Below are positions 1 through 9,667 of a DNA stretch of 64,000 nucleotides, piece after piece. The position numbers and the translations under genes are program-made. The stretch is taken from NCBI GenBank assembly GCA_003990705.1, contig AP018318.1, positions 4,219,501 to 4,283,500 of the forward strand. Direction: 5' to 3'. Source of the stretch: Nostoc sp. HK-01 (GTDB lineage Bacteria > Cyanobacteriota > Cyanobacteriia > Cyanobacteriales > Nostocaceae). The notes under the pieces are model-generated. The model saw nothing but the letters and a program-made list of their open reading frames with translations, was not told where the DNA came from and made no database searches. The stretch's first letter is position 1; each line of letters starts with the position of its first letter.

Positions 1-1631
1 ACTTACAACAAACCTTAAACAAGAATGAGGAACTGATCAAACTGGCAGAACGGGAAGTAGCAAACGCCAGATTTTCCTATCGCTTGCCAAGTCGGTTAAC
101 AGAGATGGCCCAAACTCATGGTGATGTTCTAGAATTTGTCCAGTTTGCCACCCACGAACTTCGTCAACTGCTGAAAGTAGATCGAGTTGGAGTTTACCGT
201 TTTGAGCCTGACTGGTCTGGAGAATTTGTAGTTGAGTCTGTGACTGGAGATTGGCCGAAGCTTGTGGGAACTAGCCTTGCCAGAGTTAGAGATACGTTTC
301 TCCAATACAACAAAGGCGGGCGTTATGCCCGCAAAGAAAGCTTGCGGGTTGACAATATATATAGTGTCGGTCATGACGAATGCCACATTCAATTGTTAGA
401 AACATGGGGAACTAAAGCCTACATGATTGCGCCGATTTTCCAAGAAGATCGGTTATGGGGGCTGATGGGAGTTTATCAAAATAGCGCAGCGCGCCAGTGG
501 GAGCAATCAGAGGAGGATGTTCTTAACCAAGCCAGCGTCCAGATTGGTATTGCCCTCAATCTTGCAGAATACTTAAAACAGGTGCGTACTCAAGAGCAGC
601 AACTAGCAGAAGCAGCAGAGCGCGAACGTACTGCACGGGAAAAACTCCAACAAGGAGCAATACGCGTTCTCATGGCTTTGGAACCATCATTCAGGGGCGA
701 TCTCACCGTTCGCGCTCCCTTATCTGAAGATGAAATTGGCACAATCGCTGATGGTTACAATACTACGATCCAAAGCTTGCGGGATTTAGTGCGACAAGTG
801 CAGATTGCTGCCAGCAAGGTGAGTGAAAATTCCAGCAATAACACTACCTCAGTAGTAAAACTATCTAACCAAGCTCAACAGCAAGCAGAACGGCTCGAAC
901 GTGCTTTGGAACAATTACAAATGATGGTAACTTCCACCCAGGTAGTTGCTGTTGATGCCCAAAGAGTAGGACAGGCGGTTCAAGAAGCTAATAAAACCGT
1001 CCAAGCTGGCGATTCGCTGATGGAAAGAACGGTAGAAGGTATTTTGGAGATTCGGGAAACTGTATCCGAAACAGCGAAGAAGATTAAACGCCTCGGTGAA
1101 GCTTCTCAGAAAATCTCGAAAGTAGTGAGTTTGATTGAAAACTTTGCCACTCAAACTAACTTACTGGCTCTCAATGCGGCGATTGAGGCTACCCGTGCTG
1201 GAGAATACGGCAAAGGCTTTGCGGTGGTTGCAGATGAAGTTCGTTCCCTGGCTTATCAGTCAGCGAGTGCTACCACAGAAATTGAGCGACTCGTGCAAGA
1301 AATTCAAAGTGGAACCAACGAAGTTACCGAAGCAATGGAAGTAGGGATTACCCAAGTTGTCCAAGGCTCGAACTTAATCGATGAGACTCGTCATTCCCTG
1401 AGTGCGATCGTGGCAGCTACCAACGAAATTGGTGGACTGGTGCAAGGAATTACCCAAGCAGTTTCCACTCAAAGTCAGCAATCTCAGATGTTGACAGAAG
1501 CGATGATGGATGTTTCGGCGATCGCCCGCAAGACTTCACAAAGTGCCATCCACATTTCCGAGTCTTTTGAAGAACTAAGGATGACTTCACAACAACTGGA
1601 AACCAGCGTTAGCCAGTTCAAAGTTGACTAA
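1..1631 (+). CDS. Phototaxis-type methyl-accepting protein with a CBCR GAF domain (5' end outside window)
   Basis: The frame is open to the left edge (first full codon at base 3), so the TTG at 84 is not the real start and the N-terminus is missing. The visible 542 residues hold one GAF domain (about nt 150-580), a HAMP-like linker (about nt 650-790) and an MCP signalling hairpin with the tip [20 protein letters not shown] (about nt 1150-1220). The GAF has the marks of a bilin-binding cyanobacteriochrome: the Cys-His pair (Cys codon 381-383), an RDTFLQ segment holding the conserved Asp, and [10 protein letters not shown]. No DXCF Cys is visible, which fits a red/green-type domain. No membrane segment is seen in the visible part. 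The hybrid CheA starts 15 bp downstream. It probably senses light and controls the CheA kinase in hormogonium or filament phototaxis; this role is inferred from PixJ/PtxD relatives. Confidence 0.9.
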   Translation, partial: LQQTLNKNEELIKLAEREVANARFSYRLPSRLTEMAQTHGDVLEFVQFATHELRQLLKVDRVGVYRFEPDWSGEFVVESVTGDWPKLVGTSLARVRDTFLQYNKGGRYARKESLRVDNIYSVGHDECHIQLLETWGTKAYMIAPIFQEDRLWGLMGVYQNSAARQWEQSEEDVLNQASVQIGIALNLAEYLKQVRTQEQQLAEAAERERTAREKLQQGAIRVLMALEPSFRGDLTVRAPLSEDEIGTIADGYNTTIQSLRDLVRQVQIAASKVSENSSNNTTSVVKLSNQAQQQAERLERALEQLQMMVTSTQVVAVDAQRVGQAVQEANKTVQAGDSLMERTVEGILEIRETVSETAKKIKRLGEASQKISKVVSLIENFATQTNLLALNAAIEATRAGEYGKGFAVVADEVRSLAYQSASATTEIERLVQEIQSGTNEVTEAMEVGITQVVQGSNLIDETRHSLSAIVAATNEIGGLVQGITQAVSTQSQQSQMLTEAMMDVSAIARKTSQSAIHISESFEELRMTSQQLETSVSQFKVD

Positions 1632-1646
1632 TCTCGCAAAACTGTT

Positions 1647-4600
1647 ATGAACACCGATTACAGTAATCAACAGCAGTTAGAGCAGGCTTTTCTGGCTGAA
1701 GCGGCAGAGTTGTTGCAAACCATCGAGCAAAGTCTCATCGGTTTACTTGATGAAAAAACCACAGAAAAAGTTCACGCCTTGATGCGAAGCGCCCACACTC
1801 TTAAAGGGAGTGCTGCCAGTGTTGGACACGAAACGATTAAGACAATTGCCCATCACTTGGAAGATGTATTCCAGGCGTTATACCCTCAAGAACTGGAAAT
1901 CGATCCAGAATTGGGTGCTTTGCTTCTAGATGCTTATGAGTGCCTGCGAACTCCCTTGAGTGCAACCTTGATGGGCTTATCCTACAATGAGGCAGAAATA
2001 CTTGATAAAACTGCCTCAATCTTCGCCCAACTTCAACATAAACTAGGCGACTTTTTTGGTCGTGAGGCACCGCTTCCCAGTTCGGAAGAACTTGGCTTTG
2101 ATGTGGTAGAGTCAATCTTTTCGGGGAGTGTAACCCAGGATTTGCACCAACTGGAAGCTGACATTCAAAGCCAAGAGCCGCAACAAATTCAAACAACACT
2201 CAACTCTCAAGCAGAATTTTTTGTCGAACTAGCAGCATCTTATAGCTTATCTGGATTGGAAGAAATTGCCCAAGCAACCCTAAACGCGCTCAATCAGCAT
2301 CCAGACAAAGTACTGCAAATCGCTCAGGTGGCTTTAGAAAATTTTAAAGCAGCTCAAGCAGCAGTACTCGCAGGCGATCGCATTCAAGGAGGAGAGATAT
2401 TTCCCCAATTGCGAGAATGGGCAGGAATAACTACTCCTGTCCTAGAACCGCAAGGGCAGCCAGTTTCCATAGCTACCCAACCAACACCAACGACTACAAC
2501 TGAGAATCAGCCATCTCCTCTCCTCAGTGCGAGCGAAGTGGAATCAATTTGGTCGTTTTTCCCGAAGCGAACTGATAACTCCGTAGCGAAAGCACCAGAG
2601 GTACTCGAACCAATTTCTCAGGATGCGGTAGTAGCCCCCTCTGCCATAGATCGGATTTTACAGTCAATCTGGATAGGAGATCCACAGACATCCTGCCGCT
2701 ACTCAGACTCAGATCGGCCCGCCTCTCCAGCACCAGCACCAAGCCTCCAGGCTCAGTCATCGGCATCACTTCCCAGTATCAGGGTAGCGATCGAACAGCT
2801 AGATCGCCTCAGCCATACGATTGGGGAATTGCTCATCAACGAAAACCAACAAAACCTACAATCTAATCACATCCACAAAGCTGCTCAAGAGACTTTACTA
2901 CAGTTTTTGCACTGTCAACAACAACTGAGTAAAGTTTCTACTTGGTCTGATCGACAACTGCTTCCCGAACGCGCAAAGCAGCGATACCCACGCTGCTCAA
3001 TTGTCCCTGCTTCCCCAACTACCCAGGCACAATCTAATTTTGATGCCTTAGAAATGGATAGCTATAGCGAGTTGCACATTCTCCTGCAAAATCTGACAGA
3101 AGACATGGTGCAGTTAGGAGAACGGATTGAGACTTTTAATACTTTAGTTCAGCAATCTCGCTTTAGTCTCGGAAAGCGCAAGCAACTGCTTTCAGGAGCG
3201 CAGGAGGATTTACTGCAAGCGAGAATGGTGCCACTGGGAACAGTGTTAAATCGCTTACCCCGCCTCTTGCAACAGATGGTAGCAACTTATCATAAGCCTG
3301 TTGAACTCAAGCTTGGAGGTACGAAGGTACTGGTAGATAAAGCCATTTCCGAGCAGCTGTACGATCCCTTGCTGCACATGATTCGTAATGCCTTCGATCA
3401 CGGCATTGAATCAGTAGAAACCCGGAGACAGCAGGGTAAACCAGAAACCGGAACAATTACAATTCAAGCTTATCATCAAGGCAACCGCACTACTATTGAG
3501 GTACGGGATGATGGTCGAGGCTTTAACTGGGAATCGATTCGTCAGCGAGGTATAGAAAAACACTTACTGACACCGGAACAAGCCGCTTACGCCTCCGAAG
3601 ACCAACTAGCAGAGTTATTATTTGAACCGGGCTTTTCTACCGCTAACCAGATTGGTGAGTTATCTGGGCGTGGTATCGGCTTAGATGTCGTTCGCACGCA
3701 ATTGCAAGCTTTACAAGGTTCGATTGTGGTGCGATCGCTTTCAGGCCAAGGAACCACCTTCACCCTGCAATTGCCCCTGAGCTTAACAACAGCACGCCTG
3801 CTCGTTTGTCAATCTCAAGGTATTACTTATGCCTTGCTATCTGAAGGAATTAGCCAGGTTTTATTACCGCAACCAGACCAGATTCAAGTGCAGCAATCTT
3901 TACACGGTCAAGGTATGCAAAAATTCTGGCAGTGGGGAGAAGGGCAAAATCAGCAACTAGTTCCCATCCGCCCGCTTGCCAATTTGCTGGATTACAAATA
4001 TCCTTTATTCACCCAAGACCACAATTTAACCCTCAGTCCTTTTCCAGTCAAACAACGGAACACCGTTGAACCTCTGCTGCTGTTGCAAACAGAGCAGCAA
4101 TACCTGTGTTTGCAAGTCGATCAGATTTTAGTCGAGCAGGAATTAGTAATTAAATCCCTCGGCAGAGTCGTGACTTTACCTAGCTACATCCAAGGCTACA
4201 GCGTGTTGGGAAATGGTAGCCTCACCCTAACCATTGACCCGTTGGAGTTAGTTCGGCAAACCTGGGAGACAGATATGATGCCGACTTCCCCAGCATCAAG
4301 TCTTGCAACTAAACTATTGCCCGCGCCTGAGCCTGTTCTTACCCTAGAAGGGCAGCAATCCGAGCTAACGATAATACAACCGCAGCAACAGCCAATAGAA
4401 GTTAATACAGCCGTTGCTCAACCTAACCGACTGACAGTGTTAGTCGTGGAAGATTCGGTTGTCCAAAGGCAAAGTTTGGTGCAGACGCTCCAGAAAGCCG
4501 ATTATCAAGTATTGCAAGCAGGCGATGGTCGAGAGGCGATCGCGCAAATGCTGCAACACGGTGATGTCGATTTAGTCATTTGTGACATTGAAATGCCGCG

Positions 4601-4799
4601 GATGAATGGATTTGAGTTTTTAGAACACCAGCGCCAAGACGAGCGTTTGTCCGGGATTCCTGTGGTGATGCTAACTACTCGTAGCGGACAGAAGCACCGC
4701 CAATTAGCTTTAGCTCTAGGGGCGAAAGCTTACCTGACCAAACCCTATTCAGAACAGAACTTTCTAGCCACGATCGCTGAACTGGTTCATAGCCCTTAG
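1647..4799 (+). CDS. Hybrid CheA histidine kinase (PixL-like)
   Basis: 1050 residues with the full hybrid CheA layout. An Hpt domain comes first (about 8-125), with the phospho-acceptor His50 in MRSAHTLKGSA. A variable acidic/Pro-rich linker and a P3-like helical region follow. The HATPase domain (about 540-700) has an intact N box RNAFDHGIES near residue 580, DDGRG, and the GRGIGLDVV glycine box. A CheW-like domain (about 705-880) and a C-terminal receiver (about 930-1050, phospho-acceptor Asp980 in CDIEMPRMNG) complete it. It phosphorylates itself under MCP/CheW control and can pass phosphate to its own receiver or to CheY-type partners. It lies 15 bp after the CBCR-MCP gene and 19 bp before the double CheW, so one transcript is likely. 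No clear Shine-Dalgarno is seen. Confidence 0.93.
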   Translation: MNTDYSNQQQLEQAFLAEAAELLQTIEQSLIGLLDEKTTEKVHALMRSAHTLKGSAASVGHETIKTIAHHLEDVFQALYPQELEIDPELGALLLDAYECLRTPLSATLMGLSYNEAEILDKTASIFAQLQHKLGDFFGREAPLPSSEELGFDVVESIFSGSVTQDLHQLEADIQSQEPQQIQTTLNSQAEFFVELAASYSLSGLEEIAQATLNALNQHPDKVLQIAQVALENFKAAQAAVLAGDRIQGGEIFPQLREWAGITTPVLEPQGQPVSIATQPTPTTTTENQPSPLLSASEVESIWSFFPKRTDNSVAKAPEVLEPISQDAVVAPSAIDRILQSIWIGDPQTSCRYSDSDRPASPAPAPSLQAQSSASLPSIRVAIEQLDRLSHTIGELLINENQQNLQSNHIHKAAQETLLQFLHCQQQLSKVSTWSDRQLLPERAKQRYPRCSIVPASPTTQAQSNFDALEMDSYSELHILLQNLTEDMVQLGERIETFNTLVQQSRFSLGKRKQLLSGAQEDLLQARMVPLGTVLNRLPRLLQQMVATYHKPVELKLGGTKVLVDKAISEQLYDPLLHMIRNAFDHGIESVETRRQQGKPETGTITIQAYHQGNRTTIEVRDDGRGFNWESIRQRGIEKHLLTPEQAAYASEDQLAELLFEPGFSTANQIGELSGRGIGLDVVRTQLQALQGSIVVRSLSGQGTTFTLQLPLSLTTARLLVCQSQGITYALLSEGISQVLLPQPDQIQVQQSLHGQGMQKFWQWGEGQNQQLVPIRPLANLLDYKYPLFTQDHNLTLSPFPVKQRNTVEPLLLLQTEQQYLCLQVDQILVEQELVIKSLGRVVTLPSYIQGYSVLGNGSLTLTIDPLELVRQTWETDMMPTSPASSLATKLLPAPEPVLTLEGQQSELTIIQPQQQPIEVNTAVAQPNRLTVLVVEDSVVQRQSLVQTLQKADYQVLQAGDGREAIAQMLQHGDVDLVICDIEMPRMNGFEFLEHQRQDERLSGIPVVMLTTRSGQKHRQLALALGAKAYLTKPYSEQNFLATIAELVHSP

Positions 4800-4818
4800 C
4801 CCCCATCCGTAACTTCCT

Positions 4819-5841
4819 ATGCTTAACACTCCCTTTCCGTTTAAGCGATTATCTGGATCTGTCAGCGAGAGCGACTCATTACGAGTCGTTGTTTTTGCGA
4901 TCGCCGACTATTTATTTGCCCTGCCAGTTGGTGCAGTTCTCAAGGTGATTGCTTGTCCTCCTATTAGTAGTACGGTTGAAAGCGGTATCGGGATGGTTGA
5001 TTTGGGAGCGCAAACTATTACGATTGTGGACTTGCGCCAAAAGTTAATTCCGCAATTACAAACCCAACAGACACACCAAGTTTCTGCGGTTGACACTTCA
5101 GGACGCTTTTTACTTCTGACTCAAACGCGGACTGGAGAACTTTGTGGGATTCCTGTGGACAAGCCCCCTGCTTTAATTGATATTCCTTTGGAAGTTGTGC
5201 GTCCGGTGCCGTGGTCTTATCGGCAAGTGGCGGAGTTAAACTTTGTGAGCCACATGGCTGTCTTGTCTGTAGCACCAAACGAAGAACCACTCAAAGTCCT
5301 GCTTCTAGGCATGAACCAGATATTGGCTGATAAGTTGGGATTGCCCGGAACAACCCAGTCATTGGCTCCTGGACTGACATCATGCGAACAACGGCAAAGA
5401 TTTCTGCGTTTTTCCTTGGGTGATCAAGGAAGTGGATTGCTACCATTCCACTCAGTAGTGGACATGATTCATATTGCTAGTCAAGAAATTTCCCCAGCCC
5501 CGGCCTTACCAAGTTGGATTTTAGGTTTCTATAATTGGCAAGGACAGATGCTGCGGCTGGTTGACTTAGAACATTTGCTTGGTTATGCACCGCTTTTTAA
5601 GCGGCAGTCACGACCAGAAAAGCCAATAGTTCTGGTTGTTGAGCTTCAAAATCAGGTAGTCGGGTTTTTGGTTGCTCATGTCTACGATGTAGAGTGGCAG
5701 GATTTACAGCAAGCGCAATCAGCACCAACCGACTTTTCCCCCAACAAACTACTAAATTTTGTTCGAGGTATTCTGCCAGGCGATCGCTGGATTTTAGACA
5801 CCAAAGCGATCGCCCAGACATTGCAATGGCAAACCCACTGA
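4819..5841 (+). CDS. Double CheW-domain coupling protein
   Basis: 340 residues that fold as two successive CheW domains. The first (about 20-170) starts with LRVVVFAIADYLFALPVGAV. The second (about 190-335) starts with RFLRFSLGDQGSG and has the typical PSWILGFYNWQGQMLRLVDL segment. CheW proteins bridge MCP signalling tips to CheA P5 domains. A two-domain version could link two receptor/kinase sets, and here it sits between a canonical MCP/CheA pair and a degenerate MCP/CheA pair. The gene lies 19 bp after the CheA gene and 29 bp before the next. No catalytic function is expected. Confidence 0.88.
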   Translation: MLNTPFPFKRLSGSVSESDSLRVVVFAIADYLFALPVGAVLKVIACPPISSTVESGIGMVDLGAQTITIVDLRQKLIPQLQTQQTHQVSAVDTSGRFLLLTQTRTGELCGIPVDKPPALIDIPLEVVRPVPWSYRQVAELNFVSHMAVLSVAPNEEPLKVLLLGMNQILADKLGLPGTTQSLAPGLTSCEQRQRFLRFSLGDQGSGLLPFHSVVDMIHIASQEISPAPALPSWILGFYNWQGQMLRLVDLEHLLGYAPLFKRQSRPEKPIVLVVELQNQVVGFLVAHVYDVEWQDLQQAQSAPTDFSPNKLLNFVRGILPGDRWILDTKAIAQTLQWQTH

Positions 5842-5870
5842 TTTAACTTGATGCTGCCAAGGAGTTTTCC

Positions 5871-7139
5871 GTGACGATCGCAACCTTAGATACTAATTTT
5901 GAAAACCAGCCTGTTGATAATCAAATCCCGATAGAAGAAATTTTGGCTAATGTGGCTGTACTCAAAGCAGTCTTTCAATCTGCTAAGGGGCCAAAGGTCG
6001 CTCAATTGCAGCACAAGGTAAGTCAAATCGAAGCTTTTATCCAAGCTTTGGCTAAGGATTCGCCCAGTGACAATGATGACAATGTTCAAAGAGCTTTTCA
6101 TCTCCAGCGAGAACAACTTGCGGCGATCAAGCAGCAAATGCCGCAAGCAAAAAATCAAACCGCACTTTTGGAGGTTACAGTCACCGCCCTGCGAGATGTC
6201 CTTAACGCTGATCGCGTCCTGATTTATCGTTTTGAAGAAGATAATCGCAGTCGGGCGATCGCTGAAGCTATACAAGCAGGTTGGACATCCCTGCTCAACC
6301 AATCCCTACCGATAAATTTGTTTGTTACTACCGATGTTAGTAATGGACAACACTTACTCAACAACCTAAATGAAGTATTAGAATTAACACCGCGCCAACA
6401 GCAATTTTGGCAACGCTTTCAGGTGCAAGCGAGTCTGTGCTTGCCCTTGATTGTCAAACAACAGCCTTGGGGTTTGTTAGTTATTCAGCATTGCCTTGCA
6501 CCCCGACAATGGCAAGAAGCAGAGCGCAGTTTGCTGCAACAAGTAGGAATGATGTTGACAATTAACTTGCACTCGGCTGAAATAGTAGCTCCACCTGCTC
6601 AACAGCTGTCACCGCCTCCCCAAAAGGCTGAATCTTTCGATCGCTCACAGTTATTAGTGCCATTTCAGCAAGTGAGCCAGGCCGTACAAGAAGGAGTAAG
6701 AATTGCCGAGCTTACCAACGAGTATTTAATGTCTATTCAAGATACTGTTGCTTTTACAAATAAACAGCTGCAATACCTTGGTGAATTTTGCCAGCAAGCT
6801 TCTAGCTTTGTCGGCCTTGTGGAAGGTTTGAGTAGTAAAATTCAGATTTTGTCCTTGAATACAGCTATTGAAGCAACAAAAGCTAACGAGCAGGAACAAG
6901 GTTTGCTTGCTGCTGCCGAACAGGTGGAAATTCTCGCTCGTCAAGCCCGCGAAAGCACCCTAACTATAGAGGAATGGTTCCAAGAACTCCAGGTGGCAAC
7001 AAAAGACGTTGCTTCTGCTATTGAACCGTGCGATCGCCAAATCAGTGCGGGGCTGGAGTCAATCGCGCAAATCCAGGAGCAATTTAGAGCGATCGCCGAC
7101 ATCGCTGCTTGTACCCTCAAATCAATGTCGAAGCCATAG
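5871..7139 (+). CDS. Degenerate GAF-MCP-like protein
   Basis: 422 residues. The GTG start is supported by AAGGAG shortly upstream. The N-terminal part (1-90) is helical. A GAF domain (about 100-235) begins at LNADRVLIYRFEE but lacks the Cys-His bilin attachment pair, so it is not a typical CBCR. The C-terminal part (about 260-422) resembles a short MCP cytoplasmic hairpin. Its tip reads SKIQILSLNTAIEATKANEQ, related to but eroded from the canonical [20 protein letters not shown] found in the upstream MCP. No membrane segment or HAMP domain is visible. It is followed 24 bp later by a degenerate CheA, so the two probably work as a pair. It may be a cytosolic adaptor or modulator of the array; that is inference. 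Confidence 0.8.
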   Translation: MTIATLDTNFENQPVDNQIPIEEILANVAVLKAVFQSAKGPKVAQLQHKVSQIEAFIQALAKDSPSDNDDNVQRAFHLQREQLAAIKQQMPQAKNQTALLEVTVTALRDVLNADRVLIYRFEEDNRSRAIAEAIQAGWTSLLNQSLPINLFVTTDVSNGQHLLNNLNEVLELTPRQQQFWQRFQVQASLCLPLIVKQQPWGLLVIQHCLAPRQWQEAERSLLQQVGMMLTINLHSAEIVAPPAQQLSPPPQKAESFDRSQLLVPFQQVSQAVQEGVRIAELTNEYLMSIQDTVAFTNKQLQYLGEFCQQASSFVGLVEGLSSKIQILSLNTAIEATKANEQEQGLLAAAEQVEILARQARESTLTIEEWFQELQVATKDVASAIEPCDRQISAGLESIAQIQEQFRAIADIAACTLKSMSKP

Positions 7140-7163
7140 AATTGTCACAAACCAGGAGTTTCG

Positions 7164-9542
7164 ATGAGTACCGATTTTGTCCCCCAACCGCAGAACGACG
7201 ATCGCTTTCTAGAAGAAGCGATCGATTTGTTACTGTTCTTGGAGCAGGAGTTGCCTAACTATACAAAAGACAGTAACCCCGGTACAGCTTTGGCTCTCAT
7301 GGAAGCTGCTGGCTCTCTACATTCGATTGCCATAGCAGCCGAGCTAGATACGATTGCTATAGTTGCGGCTGCACTAGAAGAGATTTTTCAGCTTTTGCAT
7401 CAGTATCGGGCAACTATTGACGGCACAATCGCCTCCCTGTTATCGGAAGGATTGGATTGCCTACAAATGCTGCTGATGGCATTTTTAACAGCCTCGAAAA
7501 TTGAGGAAGTAGAAATTCTGGAGCGGATGTCTGCCATTGTTGCTCGTTTACAAGCAGAATTTGGCGATTCCCAGGAAACAAACCTTGAGACATCGGGACA
7601 TCAACCATTTATTCAGTTTAACGATTTCTTGACTGAGGTAGAATCTTCTGCATCTCTACCAGAGCCAGTTATGGTTAAAGACAAGGAAAGTTTTGACAGG
7701 GAACTTATAGATGAAACTAGCCCCCAGTCTGGCAGCCTTTATCATGTAGATGCTGAACGTCCTGACTTTTCACGTCATGTGGAAAAGCTAACGCAAAACC
7801 TAACCCCCCAGCCCCCTTCCCTACTAGGGAAGGGGGAGAAATCAAAGCCTCTCTCCTTGCAGGGGAGAGGTTTGGAGAGGGGTTTTCCAGATACCGTGAA
7901 AAGTCAGACCGAGCAGCTTCCCATTAAGGTAGGGGAACTAGCAAACCTGGAAGAGGCAGATTTTCAGGCTTGGTTGGGAGATTTTTTCCTGCCTGCTGAA
8001 ATCTCTGAAGCATCCCTAGTTAAATCTTCGAGCGATCGCCATACACTCTCTTTGCAAGAATACATTCCCACCGTTATTGCAACTAGTATTCCAGCCGCCA
8101 CACCAATCAATAATCAGCATCTCGAACAACTAAACGCACTGATTGCAACATTACTAATTAACTATAATCAGCAAGCTTGTCAGGAAGAACAACAGCAACA
8201 TACCATCGGGCAGTTGCTTCGACAAGTTAAACGATTACAACGCCTGTTGGACAATCTACAGGAATGGTCAGGACGTTTAGCAGCAATTTCAGATACTCTT
8301 TCTCCTCTAGCTGCTTCTCGCTCTCAGCAATTGTACAGTAATCTGCAATCTGTTTTGGCTGAAGCATCTCAGGTGGCATCAACTGTTCATTCCTTGAATA
8401 ACAATCATCACCAACTCAAACAAGAACTCATACAGCAGGAAAAGTTACTTAACAGTTCTGCCAATTTAGTCAAAAAAGTTACAACTATTCCTTTAAAAGT
8501 AGCCTTAGAATCGTTGCATCGGCTTTGGTCACAGTTACAAGCTCTACAAGATAAGTCGGCTAGACTACATTTACAAATTAGCGATATCCAAGTCGATCGC
8601 GCGTTTAGCGATCGCCTCCGTGTCCTCCTATTGCATATAAGTTGCTATTTACTAGAGCAAAGTATAGAGTCTTGCCAAACACGCCAACAGCTAGGTAAAA
8701 ATAGCAACGGTATTATTGAATTTCAAATTTACCAGCAGGGAAATCAATTAATTATTGATGGCTGTGATGATGGTGCAGGACTTAATTTATCTCAAATCTA
8801 TCAACAGGCTTTAGCCCAAGGACTCGCCCTGACAAAACCAGGGGATATTCTACAAGCAACGCAACTGACTGAATTAATACTTGAACCAGAGGTTTCATCT
8901 GTTTTATGCGATCGTGCTGCCATAGAGTTAGGATCAGAATTAACTGAAGTTTGCAAGCAATTAACAGCTATTCAAGGAAGAATAGTATTGAAGTCTAAAG
9001 CTGGACATGGTACAGCCTTCTCGCTGCAAATTCCCCTGGAGCAAAAAATTGCTCAACTTATTGTCTGCCAAGCTGACTCCAGAGTCTATGCGTTTGTTGC
9101 CGATTCTGTAGAGCAGATTTGTTTATCCCAGTCCGAACAAATTCTCCAAACTCAAGCGGGACGTATGTTATTTTTGCAGTCTTCTGACATCAGCGGCTTC
9201 AGGAGTGGCGATCGCGATCGTCCAACAACAGAAATGCTCGTCCCTATCCATTTACTGACTGATGTGCTGGTTTCTCCTAACTACCTTCCCAGCCCAGTCA
9301 CCACTTACAGTACAGATACACTAAATGCTTTCAAGCAGGATAAGCCGTTATTAGTATTTCGTTACTTAGACAAACTATGTGCTGTAGAAGTAGATTGCAT
9401 CATCGGCAAGCAATCCTCTACAATCCATCCTCTAGGTGAAACAATCCCAGTTGCTCCTTATATCCAAGGCACTAGCGTTCTTGCCAATGGACAACTTAGC
9501 CTGGTTTTGGATGGTCGCCTTTTGACAAAATCTCTAACTTAA
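7164..9542 (+). CDS. Degenerate CheA-like protein without catalytic residues
   Basis: 792 residues; the ATG follows AGGAG at a good distance. The layout matches the CheA two genes upstream but the active sites are gone. In the Hpt-like part residue 50 is Gly (ALMEAAGSLHS) where the canonical CheA has His50 (ALMRSAHTLKG). In the HATPase-like part (about 470-630) the N box is LHISCYLLEQSIES instead of RNAFDHGIES, and the second glycine box is replaced by DRAAIELGSELTEV; only DDGAG survives. A CheW-like domain ends the protein and there is no receiver. Residues about 200-248 come from a MITE-like repeat read in frame. It has no internal stops, so it is probably a maintained scaffold or antagonist rather than a fresh pseudogene. 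Confidence 0.85.
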   Translation: MSTDFVPQPQNDDRFLEEAIDLLLFLEQELPNYTKDSNPGTALALMEAAGSLHSIAIAAELDTIAIVAAALEEIFQLLHQYRATIDGTIASLLSEGLDCLQMLLMAFLTASKIEEVEILERMSAIVARLQAEFGDSQETNLETSGHQPFIQFNDFLTEVESSASLPEPVMVKDKESFDRELIDETSPQSGSLYHVDAERPDFSRHVEKLTQNLTPQPPSLLGKGEKSKPLSLQGRGLERGFPDTVKSQTEQLPIKVGELANLEEADFQAWLGDFFLPAEISEASLVKSSSDRHTLSLQEYIPTVIATSIPAATPINNQHLEQLNALIATLLINYNQQACQEEQQQHTIGQLLRQVKRLQRLLDNLQEWSGRLAAISDTLSPLAASRSQQLYSNLQSVLAEASQVASTVHSLNNNHHQLKQELIQQEKLLNSSANLVKKVTTIPLKVALESLHRLWSQLQALQDKSARLHLQISDIQVDRAFSDRLRVLLLHISCYLLEQSIESCQTRQQLGKNSNGIIEFQIYQQGNQLIIDGCDDGAGLNLSQIYQQALAQGLALTKPGDILQATQLTELILEPEVSSVLCDRAAIELGSELTEVCKQLTAIQGRIVLKSKAGHGTAFSLQIPLEQKIAQLIVCQADSRVYAFVADSVEQICLSQSEQILQTQAGRMLFLQSSDISGFRSGDRDRPTTEMLVPIHLLTDVLVSPNYLPSPVTTYSTDTLNAFKQDKPLLVFRYLDKLCAVEVDCIIGKQSSTIHPLGETIPVAPYIQGTSVLANGQLSLVLDGRLLTKSLT
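7762..7907. repeat. MITE-like repeat inside a coding region
   Basis: A perfect 13-bp inverted pair (CTGACTTTTCACG at 7762-7774 and its complement at 7895-7907) bounds a 146-bp segment. Inside is a GC-rich palindrome with 10-bp arms CCCCCTTCCC / GGGAAGGGGG at 7812-7836, followed by an 'aggggagaggtttggagagg' type stretch. This composition is typical of short intergenic cyanobacterial repeats and unlike the surrounding gene. It is translated without a stop as part of the CheA-like protein. No clear target duplication is visible. Confidence 0.75.
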
Positions 9543-9667
9543 ACTGTATTGATTTTTAATCTTGCAATTGAGCAGCACACTTTTCATGGTGAGTGGAACT
9601 ATCAGATCGAGCCAAGAACAATAACCTAATTGTTCAACTGATTTTTTCCTGGCTCCTTAGGGTTTGG

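Noticed and set aside
84-1631. TTG start at 84 as the true start of the first MCP
   Set aside because: The frame is open upstream to the window edge and codes for a helix typical of MCP linkers, so the gene is truncated by the window.
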